Source of the DNA: Parasitella parasitica
Taxonomy: Eukaryota; Mucoromycota; Mucoromycetes; Mucorales; Mucoraceae
Reading direction: 5' to 3'
Assembly (NCBI GenBank): GCA_025201805.1
Contig: MU619239.1
Span: 3,429-67,428 of the forward strand
Length of the DNA: 64,000 nt
Positions 33,443-51,949 of the stretch are shown in pieces (the stretch's first letter is position 1; each line of letters starts with the position of its first letter). The translations under genes were made by a program, and so were the position numbers. The notes beneath the pieces are model-generated. The model was not told the DNA's origin and searched no databases. It saw only the letters and a program-made list of their open reading frames with translations.

Positions 33443-36400
33443 TGGATGGTTTCTTGACTGCAAATTCTTTGTTTACATGATAAAAATAGTTGCCATCCAA
33501 GAAGCTATGTCGTTTGGTAGCAGAGTGAAATAAGGGCGGCTTTCTTTGCATGAGGGAATTGCCAAACTGAACTGCTTGCTCTCGTGTTGTGATTTCTTCA
33601 ATCTGCCCAATGATCCAATCAACGAATTCTGTGCCAGTAAACACATTGCTAAACATTCTGAAATGCCAACGACGATCCATGATTTTGACACCCCCTTTAG
33701 AGTCTTGTAAAGCCATCGCAATATCTTTAGATCTCGAATCTTGAGAAAGACTTTGGCCAATCATGATGGAAGACAAAATGTTGCCATGCGACTTCAATTC
33801 ATGGGCAGGCAAGGGTAATGTAGCTCTCATAGCATCGCTAGCAACATATGCAGAGGGATCCATAGTCGTCAACTTGACACCGAGATCGGAAAACCCAATC
33901 TCCTTTTTTCTGCGCTTCAGCAAATCTTCTCGTTCTTCAGGAGTAAGCCATTTGGCTTTACGAATGTTCTGTATCCAAGATTCAAACAAGGCTAGCCGTT
34001 TTTCTTCTTCATTCAGATGGTCGTGAAGAGCTCCTGTAAACGTGATATTGGTAGGCAGCGTTTCACGAGGAATGACTATAAAACGAGCCCTCCAAAAACG
34101 CAAGTTGTCAGTCAACTCCTCTTGATAGCCAGCTACAAGATGGTCCAAGTAATTCCAGGCATAGAGCAGACTAGGGTAGCTAAACACAACGGCTTTTGGT
34201 CGATAGATAGGCATATTCTTTGGCCATATGGCACACTTGTAGTTACTTTTTCCAACATCAAATTGAATCATACGAACATAGCGTCGTACTTCTACATTTT
34301 GCCCTGAAGAATCAAAGGTGAGCTGGTGTACTTGGTGGCCCATTGAAAGCCACCAAACCATGTGTTTCCACTTGGAATTCCCATTATCATCCTGTGTCCC
34401 TTTTCCAACAATTGGGACATTGTTGGCACCTAGAGTAGCGAGCTTTGTGTTACCGCCAATTGCCATGGTGGTAGCTAATGCTGTTGTGGCATTGTTGCCG
34501 TTGGAAGGACTACCACCTCTCGTTGAAGTTGTATTATTTTCAGCTTCTTTGCCTGATACTGCGACTGGTGTTGTTGTTGCTGCAGTTGCAGGGTCTTTAT
34601 TGTAGACGCTGCCAAATCCTCCCAGCGTAGAAATAAGGCTGTCGCCTTTTACGGCCGTAGTTTTGGCATATGTTGAGCTATTTGTATTGTCTACAATGAT
34701 TTGGAACCCTTGCGCTAATCTCTGGCTCAACATTTCTATCAACAAGTTTTCAGTCTTTTTGTGTTCAGATAGATTTCTATCGCCAGCCTGGTATAGGTTG
34801 GTATCTTCACTGGCAGAGACTGTGTACATGTAATGGTTGTAATGGCGTGCTAGTTCTTCGTTGGAGGGAAAGTAATCTGTAGTCAGGGGCAGACAAGCTG
34901 GCGTTGCTAGGGATTTCCAGTGCACCACAGGACCGTCGCATTCTTCTGCCTTTGGCAGAGCATGCTGCCAACGTCGTAAATGAGATGTGAAAAGATTCTG
35001 ATTGTCTGAAGGGTTGCTTGGATTGATAAGCATGTGTTTGAACGGGTTATGGCGGCTCAGGTTGTGAGAGGGAGACGATCTGTTTGCTGCATTGGCGCCG
35101 AAACTCGTCCGCATTAAATCGCTGTTACCGGATTGCTTGTGTATAGACGGTAAACTGCCAGACAGTACGCCTTGGCGAGGCGACGGATTCAATGGCTTTC
35201 GGCTAGAATCTGGACGTCCACCAACCCCCTTGTTGTTAATGGGTACTGGATCAACCGTACTGGAACTGACTACCGCAAATTCATCCTCATCATTGCTGGT
35301 CTGGTTACTTATCTGTAAATGTTGTGTTTGCTGATGCTGCTGCTGTGTCTGCGGGTGTTGAGCCTGTTGCTGCTGTGGCAGCTGTGATTGCGGTGGCTGT
35401 GCTAGTGGTGGGTGATTATGATGATGATTAGAAACATACTTTCCGTCTGTGCTGTTCATAGTGCCTCTGCGAATAGATCTAAATCTGGGAGGGTTGACAT
35501 TGTCATCTCTAGTGAGTGTAGGCGACGACCTGAACGGATCCAAGTTACTTTTCTCGTCTTTTCTAGGGGGTAAATGATGGTTATCAAACGGACCTTTGCC
35601 ACCTATTTGCTGTGATTGAGAAAGTACAGACGGAATACGACGTTGATCGCCAGTATGATGCCATGTCTAACGATTAAATTAAGCACTATGAGCATCCGTA
35701 AACAAAAAAAAAGAAAAAGCTTACTGTAGTTGCCTTGTGTCTCGCATTTGTATTTTGCCACAACAAATCATTGGAATCTGATCGTTCGGCACCTTCAAAA
35801 GAGTTTTTTGTCGAATGGATTGGTTTCATTGATTTGGCAGAGGTGGGTGGTGGACCTGCCACCATTCGTTTGTTAAATCTTGGCTCAGAAGATGTCTTGA
35901 ATAGATCACTGTCATATGTCTTGTACCAATTGCTCGGTTTTTCCAGGGCATCATTGTTGGTTTTTTGGGGTTGAGTTGCGCCAGCTGCAGCAGGAGTCAT
36001 TTCTGATGCTGCAAAGAAAGATGGGCGTCTAGCGCTACCGGATATATTGGCTGATCTAGAAAGATATGCTTCTCCATTGCCTGTATAGGACTTGCTCTCT
36101 TCACCAAGTCGTAATTTATCGTTTAAACTACTGCTACTTTTATGCTGTCTAATAGAATGGCTCTGGCTGGAGTCTTTATTAACCGATGCTGTCATGGCGG
36201 TGGTATCTGACAAATAAGGTACAGAAATACCACGAATGTCATGCTCCATAATACCCATCATCTGAAGTTCGTACATTTTGCATCTTGTTTTAAATTTGTC
36301 CTGTTTCAAAAACCTTCCCGTTTCATGATGGTAAAAGCTACAATCAACCCAGTGTGGTACAGCATAATATATTTGAGTAGCAGCATCATCTGAGTCTCTG

Positions 36401-38050
36401 TACAATGGATCAACAAAGCCAATCTTTTGATTTGTGGTTGCGTGAATCGGCGGTTTCTCTGGTGAGTTTCCTGACATCATTGGCGGTTTGCCTATGCCAC
36501 CGCCTCGAGGCATCAACGTATCAATTACAGGGCCTACAGTGTCTGTCTCTCCTGTCAGAGGTGCATCCATATAGCACATTAAAGGCGTAATATGCAATGG
36601 CAGTGGCGATAGACACACCAAATCCATAGCAATGCCATTATCCGTCATCCGCTCATTCGTTAGTCGCAACAGCTTTTTGTTTACCCAGAATTTGCCAACA
36701 CTAGGAGTGATCAATATAATGGATAAGCCTGTCCGCATCAGATCTCTATCCATAAAATGCTGATCAAACGGATTCAGTGCCAAATTAACAGCTTCGAGTA
36801 CGTTTCCTTCATAAGCCATGGAAATTCGGCCGCTTACTACTTTGCGACCTTTCTCTGTTCTAAGCAATACATTGGGTTGAAAGTTGAGCTGCTCCTTTTT
36901 CAACGGTCCTATAACAGACATCCAGTCATCTGTTGTCTCCCAATCAGCCAGTACTTTGTAGAAATCCTTGTAATATCTGCCATCCGCTGCTTGGTTGATC
37001 AATGGATCATCGATCTTTTTTTCGTAAAATACACGAGTAAACAAGACAATGGATACAACATGATTTGTGCCCTCGTCCTTCCATCGACTGAACAAATGCG
37101 GGAGAAAATTGCTGACGGCCTTTTCAAAATACAGCTCGCCATCCTCGTCAAACTCCCACATTTCGCTCGACATTTGAATGAATAGAAAGTATTTGGCTGA
37201 TGCAGATCTGAAAACCATCCGAGTAGTTTCTGTAATGTATCCAGAAGTTGTCTGCTCGTCGTGTGCGAATAGCCGTTTCACTGTTGCCTTGATTGATCCT
37301 GCAAATAGTATCTTTTTTTCATGATAGACGCAAGTTCCTTTTAGGTTCTGCTGCAAACGCCACATGTCGCTGCGGCCGAGGTACTGTTCCTTGAACGCCA
37401 ATTCCACATGGTCCAAAGCCACTTGAAGAGGATCAATCTAGTACAAAGAGTGAGATGCAGCTATTTAAGCCTATAGCCTACAAAGGGCCTACCAGTTCCA
37501 CATAGACTTCTTGTCTTGATCTCAAATTGAATCGATCTGCAATATCTTTCGAAATGGAGAGCTTTTTTTTTTTTTTTTGCATGAGAAAGCGGCACTTGGT
37601 CAAGACAACAACAGCCAAACTTTAACCTACCTGAATCTGCTGCTGCTTTGCGAGGCTCTCTTTATCTACAGAATGTCCTTTCACAATGACAGAATCTAGC
37701 TGCTCGCTTTGATGATCTTCAGCGTGCTCTGATTTAGATTGTTCAGACTGCTGTGTTTGTGTTTGCTGCTGAAGTTGGGTTTGTGTCTGCAGACCCTGAT
37801 GCTCATGCTGCTTCTTCTGGTCTTGCTGGTCGCTGATGGTGTTTTGTGATTGCTGCTGCGATGGCTGTATGTTGTTGTTGCGAGGACAGTGGATCCGAAG
37901 TAGTTGACCATCGCGAAAATTGGCGAAAATCTCAGGATTTACCACAGCCTCATGGTTGTACATGGCACCAGTCTCATGGATCCATAAAACCACCGGCTTT
38001 TGTGATAACAAAAAGCCCCGGGGCACACTACCATGTGTAGCTGTTGGCAT
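31773..38050 (-). CDS. IML1: IML1/DEPDC5-like subunit of the GATOR1/SEACIT complex, with giant polyQ insert
   Basis: Part of the GTPase-activating complex that shuts off TORC1 at the vacuole when amino acids are scarce. Four exons (38050-37631, 37561-37493, 37437-35725, 35666-31773) give 2031 aa. An upstream in-frame ATG at 38089 would add 13 residues. Seen: N-terminal LWIHETG-type domain, then LSISKDIADRFNLRSRQEVYVEL and the Iml1 domain (ELAFKEQYLGRSDMWRLQ, SVGKFWVNKKLLRLTNERM, FVDPLYRD). A DEP domain is near residue 1340 (GVKIMDRRWHFRMFSN, GTEFVDWIIG). The C-terminal domain has HYDTIHNPNNCYHFQLNWLG and FNFERAKAKGVDLKYSY. Between DEP and C-terminal domains lies about 165 residues of nearly pure Gln/Pro. 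The first intron ends in an A16 run. Confidence 0.95.
32937..33442. repeat. CAA/CAG (polyglutamine) repeat inside IML1 coding sequence
   Basis: About 500 bp of mixed CAG/CAA codons read on the minus strand, with scattered CCA (Pro) and TCA/TCG-type (Ser) codons and a block of five Q-Q-S units. The first 25-30 glutamine codons alternate CAG and CAA. The reverse strand and other frames of this stretch are also open only because of the repeat and should not be read as genes. Confidence 0.95.
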
Positions 38051-38218
38051 ATTATATAAAAGTGAACAAAAAAGATTAAATTCCCCCAAGTCAAACGGTT
38101 GTAACGGTATAATTTAGGACCACCGGCTTATAGTTTTACCACTGCGGCTGCCCACATCCCTCAACTCGCAAAATTGCACAGAGTTTTATGTATTGTAAAT
38201 ATTTATTTATTGCCTTGG

Positions 38219-39175
38219 TCAAAAATCCGAAAATAGTGTCGAACTAATAACGATACCAAGGACTACGATGGCTGTAATTAGTGTGATTGCACTTACAACC
38301 AGCTTGTTGCGCTGCTCTCTTTTACGCAAAAGAGCGTCGAAATCAATGTGTGTGCCGACCAGTGCTTTCTGCAGCAGGTTCAGGTTATCATCGATTACAT
38401 AGACAAATTCCCCTTCTCTGAGCAATACCGGCCATCGACGTCTATACCTCTCAATCACGATATTCACTTCATTTCTCATTTCTGATAGTTGTGTGAATGC
38501 AAGCGCCAAAAGCCGAAGATCCTGGTGTATGTCTTGCACAATGTGCATGACGTGCTGTGTGGTTTTGTCGTTTTTACGGATGCCTCTTTGCATTAATATC
38601 TGCACAAACACTGAGGGGCAGTCGTCTCCAGTTGAGCTGATGGCTCTCTCTAAATCAAAGGCTGTAGCATGAGGGTTGACCGATTTGATTTGTTCTTCAA
38701 ATAAAACCGAGGTGAAGCGTTGGCTTTCTAGTGTGATATTGATATATTTCTCTAGCAGGTCCTTGTAAGACCTCAGAATGGTCTTGAATCTCTGGTTTCT
38801 CAGCTCTAGATCTGATAACGTTGGTTTGGATGGTTCGACAGTGATGATTGCCTGTCGAATGTAGCTTAAGCGGTCATTTACTAGTGCTGTCTGTCTCTCC
38901 AGTATAGTTCTGTTGTTCTGGGCTGTGTTGTTGTCTATGTCAATGGCATGCTCGTATACTTGTCTTTGGGCATCTCTTATGTTGTTTAAAAGCAGAAGGC
39001 TTTCCTCAATATTGAATATAATGTTGTCTGTTACTACTTTGTAATTGTCATATGGTCTCACATCCAAGATCTGGCTTCCTGTCCTCGGCGCTATTGTTTT
39101 TTCGATTGCAGGTGCGACAATTGTGATGTTCGAAGGGGTATTGAGAGGCTGCTTTTCAATATCGAATTCAGACAT
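38219..39175 (-). CDS. Tail-anchored coiled-coil protein, possibly a divergent syntaxin
   Basis: Single-exon protein of 318 aa. Helical, heptad-like throughout, ending in a hydrophobic stretch (LVVSAITLITAIVVLGIVIS) with a short polar tail, the layout of a C-terminal tail anchor. Segment MHIVQDIHQDLRLLALAFTQLSEM (about residues 215-238) resembles the first half of the syntaxin SNARE motif, and residues around 30-200 could form the Habc bundle. The expected zero-layer glutamine seems to be Leu by my alignment, and a REGEFVYVIDDN-type stretch interrupts the second half. It may be a non-fusogenic SNARE relative or an unrelated protein. It is on the same strand as IML1 and the J-protein gene. Confidence 0.5.
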   Translation of the reverse strand: MSEFDIEKQPLNTPSNITIVAPAIEKTIAPRTGSQILDVRPYDNYKVVTDNIIFNIEESLLLLNNIRDAQRQVYEHAIDIDNNTAQNNRTILERQTALVNDRLSYIRQAIITVEPSKPTLSDLELRNQRFKTILRSYKDLLEKYINITLESQRFTSVLFEEQIKSVNPHATAFDLERAISSTGDDCPSVFVQILMQRGIRKNDKTTQHVMHIVQDIHQDLRLLALAFTQLSEMRNEVNIVIERYRRRWPVLLREGEFVYVIDDNLNLLQKALVGTHIDFDALLRKREQRNKLVVSAITLITAIVVLGIVISSTLFSDF

Positions 39176-39298
39176 TGCTCTATCTATGCTTAATAAAAAT
39201 GAAAGAGAAAGAGAAATGGAATCTACCAGAGATAGGCTGTAATCGCAAAAAAAATAATTTTATTATTGTTTGGGGGTAACTGGGCTTAGTGTTTTCCA

Positions 39299-40495
39299 TT
39301 AGTTGTAAGATGCATCTGAAGCGTTGTTACACCACAAAGAGGCGTATTCCTCCTCGCTTGATTCAAATAAGCTGATGGCCTTTTCTAGTCCATACTCCAC
39401 TTGATACCCCAATAAGCCTCCTCTTTCGTCGTCCATTGAGACATCACCGTCCTGCTTCATAGCCTTATTGATCAATAGTGGTATCTTTAAAACTAGCTTT
39501 GCCATTGACACTGATAATGAAAGCCGACGCCACACATCAAAGTAAGATAGGTTTCGTATTTCGTTTTGCAAATCATACAAACGTAACAGCTCAAACTGAG
39601 TGATTGTATAGTACTTTTGTGAGGCTGAAAATATGTTTAGATCAGTAAATCATGCGATCCGGATTGTATATATTTATATATATATATATATATATGTGCA
39701 TATTTACTCAACAGGACATCTCTAATCTTTAAAAACCCTACTTCTGCAATAGCCAAAATATCGTCGTTTATGTGTATTAACCTATTCGTTTCATTCATGG
39801 CATCTGGATTACAATATATTTAGTATTTACATTTAAACATATTTGCTTTGTGTGTGTGTATGTCTCACGTATAACAGTGCGTAATGTTTGAAATTCCCCT
39901 TCCATGATTTCAATGTAGAGCTGTGTAAATATTATATAAATACATATTTGCATAAACAAGACTATTCAACAATGCGATCATTTACTTGTCTAATGACTTG
40001 CTGAAATATGTCCACTGCATTATCCTCGGAACAGCAATTTGTATAATGATTTAACCCTGATCTTTGTCTATCGTATGTTAATTTTTTCGTGGGCTGGCTT
40101 AGGGTATTATAAGCAGTAGAAAGCACTAATGGTAGTTTTGTGTAAATAAAATACTCACAAGGTATGGTTATATCCATCGAGCTTAATACATTTACCTTGA
40201 AAACTCTTTGTTGCTTTAGGATAAGATGGCACGAATTTATCCGGGTGGCATAGTCGACTTTTCTATTACATATTGACAGCTAAATACAATCATGCTGTAA
40301 AATGCCAACAGACAAAAAAAACTGTACCCGAATATAAGCTCTTCGAATCTCGTCAAAGGAAGAATCATCTGGCAATCCCAATGCCTCGTAGTAATTCGAT
40401 GCTGATAAAATATCCTCAACTAAATTGTATTTATCCTCCTTTTCTTTGACATCAAAGACTGATAAATGGCTCATCATAATAAATTTTGTAACCAA
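39299..40495 (-). CDS. J-domain (DnaJ-like) co-chaperone, multi-exon
   Basis: Hsp70 co-chaperone. Six exons (40495-40328, 40262-40196, 40125-39986, 39920-39869, 39803-39708, 39624-39299) give 282 aa. Starts at 40477 or 40474 are also possible, because Met recurs in MVTKFIMMSHL. The J domain (about residues 33-105) reads YYEALGLPDDSSFDEIRRAYIR-KSRLCHPDKF and STAYNTLSQPTKKLTYD. The HPD motif needed to stimulate Hsp70 is intact and lies just after the first intron. The rest is helical, with no Gly/Phe or zinc-finger region, so it belongs to the J-only class (DNAJC type). The segment SMAKLVLKIPLLINKA could be membrane-associated. The partner cannot be named. The intron 39625-39707 contains a TA repeat. 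Confidence 0.85.
39668..39695. repeat. (TA)n microsatellite in J-protein intron
   Basis: Alternating TA run inside the last intron of the J-domain gene; likely neutral. Confidence 0.85.
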
Positions 40496-41171
40496 GAGAA
40501 CTGAATGAAGCTAAACAAGTGATAAGAAACCATTTATATATCTGTTTATTCTGGAGTTTTTAATTAATTCAAAATTAGAATTGGACCTTACAAATGATGG
40601 TTAATGCTTACTATCATTCATGTGGCAAATAACTCCGAATAAGGCCAAGGTCAACTTCATGATATTATACACAATACTGGAACTAATAAACACAACAAGT
40701 AACTAATGTCGTGGATCTATTCAATGCTCGAATTAATATTGGGTGTTCTTCTACTCTATGCAGTTGGCCCTATAAAATATGCTTGACCAAAATACATAAC
40801 GTTGATTCTGCAGATTGCGATTTCAAACACATAAAAGGCCCAGGACCTTGAGCTGTATCGAGTCGCTGCACTAGAAATCATGTATAACCCCAGAATGCAA
40901 CAATAAACAAAAACTCAATATTTACATAGCACTAACCAACAGGTCTCGTTATTGTTTCGTAACTATTTTCCAATAAAGATGTCGGAAATTTCTATTGCAC
41001 TCTTAAGAGTTATTATAAAGTAATCATCATAAGCAATAGGTACAGAACCTAATACACTGACAAGAATGCAATTGGTGGCTTAGGGAACTGGAGTATGCAT
41101 TAAAGGTTTTTACTTGGTTTGACAAGCAATTCAATTTTTATCACTTGCTATATCAACGCTTACAGCAAATC
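40496..41171. other. Intergenic, divergent promoter region, nothing else seen
   Basis: About 680 bp between the J-domain gene (minus) and the small basic protein gene (plus). AT-rich, no open frame or repeat that I can support. It presumably serves both promoters. Confidence 0.5.
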
Positions 41172-41501
41172 ATGGGTAAATCCGCCAAGTTTTACAAACG
41201 ACCATCGAAAAAAGAAAAAGAAGGTCTTGTAATCAAAAAATTGATCGAGCCCACAGCTATCAGTAAGAAAAGTAGCAGAGATACCAAAAAGATCAATGCT
41301 CCAGCCTATATGCTTATCGACAAGAAAAACAAGACGATTACTCCTACTTCAGCCGACCAAGATGTAGATATGGACATAGAAGAAACTCCTGCTCAGAAAA
41401 ACAAGGAAAAAAAGAAGGAAAAGAATGCCGAGTTACCAGATTATGTAGATTTGTTTTCTGGAAAAAAGACATTCAAAAAGATTCCCAAGAAGAGAAAGTA
41501 G
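41172..41501 (+). CDS. Small lysine-rich protein, probably nucleolar, function unknown
   Basis: 109 aa from the ATG at 41172. An in-frame ATG at 41145 would add nine residues, but MGKSAKFYKRPSKKEK looks like a natural start that is conserved among fungal small basic proteins. The protein is about one quarter Lys, with an acidic stretch DQDVDMDIEE (about residues 67-76) and a basic end KKTFKKIPKKRK typical of nuclear/nucleolar targeting. No catalytic domain is visible. A role in ribosome biogenesis is possible but is only a guess from composition. Confidence 0.65.
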   Translation: MGKSAKFYKRPSKKEKEGLVIKKLIEPTAISKKSSRDTKKINAPAYMLIDKKNKTITPTSADQDVDMDIEETPAQKNKEKKKEKNAELPDYVDLFSGKKTFKKIPKKRK

Positions 41502-41779
41502 ACTAGTCAATGCTTCGAATATATACTTTCCAGTGTACATTATTATAATCATCCTTATCACTAAATATGATTCTTATTCAATAAAAGACGACGTAGATTT
41601 TGATAAAAAAAAGATAAATTGAGGAGTGAAAAGTTGCCTTGTTGCGCCACTCTCTAAAGGATTTGGTGGCTAAAATGTATTCATAACGACACAAGGTATA
41701 CGCTGCAGATATCAAATAGATAGTTTATTTTATAGAAGAGACAAGAGCTTAGCTGTAATAATAATGAGTGGAATAGTTT

Positions 41780-49128
<7,349 letters not shown>

Positions 49129-49428
49129 ATTCTATTTAACTAGACAAGATGATCAGGATACAAGATCTCTTTTCTTCGAAGAGGATTAACGTGTATTTGT
49201 TGCTATAAATGATAATTACCTCAATAATAGTGTTTAAAAAAAAAGCGAGTATCCTTCTTCTTCTTTTTTTTAACAGAAAAACTTTATTAATGTAGAAGAC
49301 TATAAAGTTGATTATGTGAACAAGTTTGTGCGTTTTATAGAAAAAAAATTCTACTGAACGAGGTAGAGCGAGCAGCAACAACCACTCACTCTGTGACTTA
49401 TGTCGTCCAAGATCCAATCACATAGACA

Positions 49429-50354
49429 TCAAATAGGTTCAGCAACTCGCACAGCGAAAAGCTGTTCAACAACATCAATTGGAGAGGGCTGTTCATAAGA
49501 TGTTTGCAATTTACAAAATCTCGGCTTTATATAGCGTGAGTAGGATAGTCAGTGGTTTGTGATTAACTGCAGCAAACTTACTAAGGACATGACCGATTTA
49601 GACCTTTGAACTGGGAGTATAGGAGGCGGTAGTTCCACTGTCTTATTGCGCTCTTTTCGTTCATGAATCACAGTAGGTATATCTTTGAATATTCGTTTTC
49701 TTGAAAATGGAGGTCTATTGATGAGAGTTTTTTAATTGCTTTGTTTTGACAAAATGATGCACGTTACACTACGTTTGAAACTGTGGGGATGATAGAGGTT
49801 GGTTTGATGTGGAATCGGGTTTTATGTTCATCCGTAATGATAGCTATCAGCAAAGTGTTACAAGATGAACTTGGTAAATCGATGGTGATGCTATAATACC
49901 TTAATAGTCGAATTAAATTTACAACTTTGTAACAAAAATCGCTCTGTGGTTACTCCTGAACCAGCGTATTCAGATAAATTTATGGATAATGTTCCAATTT
50001 CTTTACCACCTTTCTGATAAATGTCGAGTTTCAATTCACAATCGTTGAGCACCTGCTGCTTGCTGATGACCAGCTGTACCATTGTATTAATTGGGTGATT
50101 CCATGTTATCTGGTGATCTTTGATATGTATTCTAAATGCAGAAAAATTTCTTAGAGATCGTCCCGAGATAAACAATGAATTAATTCTTACCTCTCTGTTG
50201 TGCCTGTTGTATGGGAAGCATTTTTCAGCTTCCAATTGACATAATAGTAGCCGCTTACAAGCGGCACATTGACTAGATCTCGAATAATCAGAGATAATTC
50301 GAAATTTACTTTGCGGTTTTTCGATACAAAAAGGTGCGTGAAAGGAGTTCGCAT
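49429..50354 (-). CDS. NT-C2 domain protein (EEIG1/EHBP1-type N-terminal C2)
   Basis: Five exons (50354-50191, 50131-49900, 49843-49773, 49714-49582, 49524-49429) give 231 aa. Residues 12-140 form an NT-C2 domain, a membrane- or protein-binding C2 variant without Ca2+ sites: KVNFELSLIIRDLVNVPL, YYVNWKL, HQITWNHPINTMVQLVI, LKLDIYQ, GTLSINLSEYA and FLLQSCKFNSTIKLSLRM. The tail is Ser/Pro-rich with RKRIFKDIPTV. Related fungal proteins act at membranes and in polarity, but this one is unassigned. It diverges from the phosphatase gene with 313 bp between start codons, suggesting a shared promoter. The third-exon donor is less certain than the others. Confidence 0.8.
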
Positions 50355-50667
50355 GTCTCGAGTGTAGCAGTATCGAGATGTTGAATATCGAAATGAGGGG
50401 CAAACAAGAAAAGGGAAGAAGAGAAGAAAAAAAAAAGAATGGGAGAAGAGGAGGCAAGAATAAATAAATAACAAAAAAAGAAGCTGCTCAGCCTTTTATT
50501 GCTACTTGATCAACAGTTCGTTCGTATATAAAGTATCAATTTAAGCGGGTACACATGCTTTTTCTATCTTGCTAAATGGTGTAGCAAAATATACGTCACT
50601 GTTAAAGCAATTTGAAAGGCAAAAAAACATGGTTAATATTCTTTTTCACTTCTTTTTACAAGCAAAT
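50355..50667. promoter_or_regulatory. Probable bidirectional promoter, NT-C2 gene / phosphatase gene
   Basis: Space of 313 bp (or 214 bp if the phosphatase starts at 50569) between two divergently oriented start codons. It contains A-rich (GAAAAAAAAAAGAATG) and TATA-like (GTATATAAAGTATC, about 50524-50538) elements. Function inferred from geometry. Confidence 0.4.
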
Positions 50668-51514
50668 ATGCCAAAAATCAGTACAACAAGCACTACTGCT
50701 CCTACAAGACCCTTAATATTTCAACAATTGTACCAATTATTCTCGTTTACCTTTAAATGCATACAGTCAATATTATTTATTAAAGCTCAAACTCCTGTTA
50801 CAAAACCATCTACAACAGTGCATAATTCAATAGGTCTTCAGTATTATAAAGGAAAGACATTGGTATTAGACTTGGATGAAACTCTTGTTCACTCAGTAAG
50901 GTTTGGGACAACTGAAGCAACTGTAAATGCGTCGATAAAGAAGAAGACGATTGAGGTTACCAGCGATAAACAAAGCATCTTGTATGAAGTCTACAAGAGA
51001 CCGCATGTTGATTTCTTTCTGTCCACTGTAAAATTGCTCATTGTTTACAAACTACACCTTCATATACTTATCATTATATATAAACAGATAAGCCAATGGT
51101 ACAACGTAGTCATTTTCACTGCTTCCATGTCTGAATACGCTGACCCTGTTATTGACTGGCTGGACCAAGATCAAATATTTATTAGTCAACGCTATTTTAG
51201 ACAAGTAAAAAAATTGCCACAACAAATATTTGTACATCTGTCTCAATTCTCTCTACTAGGCATGTTTGCTTAAAAATGGAAACTTTCTAAAAGACATTTC
51301 AATCGCTGAATCAGATTTATCCAAAGTGTGTCTAATCGACAATAGTCCTTCGGCATTTGAGCTATGCCAAGAAAATGCAATTCCACTCCCAACCTGGATA
51401 TCAAATCCTAAAGATGATTCTCTATTAGATTTATTACCATTGCTAGACGCATTACGATTCACTGCTGATGTTCGGAGTATTCTAAGCTTGCGAAATCCTA
51501 CTAAATACATGTAG
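50668..51514 (+). CDS. NEM1/Dullard-type CTD-family protein phosphatase
   Basis: HAD-fold phosphatase; Nem1/CTDNEP1 dephosphorylates lipin at the nuclear envelope and ER. Three exons (50668-51027, 51088-51204, 51260-51514) give 243 aa; in-frame ATGs at 50569 and 50629 would extend the N-terminus. A hydrophobic stretch IFQQLYQLFSFTFKCIQSILFI (about residues 17-38) fits the membrane anchor. The catalytic DLDETLVHS motif, YKRPHVDFFLST, WYNVVIFTASMSEYADPVIDWLD, the YFRQACLL segment, and LIDNSP are all present. The first intron (51028-51087, 60 nt) is in phase, a multiple of three, and stop-free, so retention would insert 20 residues between FFLST and ISQWYN. The second intron is 55 nt. Confidence 0.9.
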
Positions 51515-51949
51515 CTGTGTGATCAATATCTCCTAATCTGAAAGAAATTAACCTCCCTATCACAAGGTGTTTCACTTTTGTTGTAAATATAGTTTTTACT
51601 CTTCTCCCATCTTCATGAATTTTGCAGAACGTCTTATAGCATCGACTTGACTGAGCATTATTGAATGGTTTTTTTTATCAGAATATAGACCAATATAAGA
51701 TATTACGAATGCATTTAAAAAAGAACATGAATATATTTACAAGTTTCTGGAGGACACATCGTTTCGTCATTGTATGCGCCTACAAACACAAATATGTAGT
51801 ACTTTGCCAATTTAGAGTGAAAGTGCTATGCTTGCTGTGTCAGGCTGTTTCCAAGCAGAGCTCAGGGTACATTTATTATAGCTCTAAACACCTACCTGTG
51901 ATGCCGCATATCGTATATATCTGGCAGTTGTATATAGGCACTTGAACTA

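Noticed and set aside
32863-33533. Long plus-strand frames encoding Cys-, Leu- or Val-rich proteins
   Set aside because: These are reverse-strand readings of the IML1 CAA/CAG repeat.
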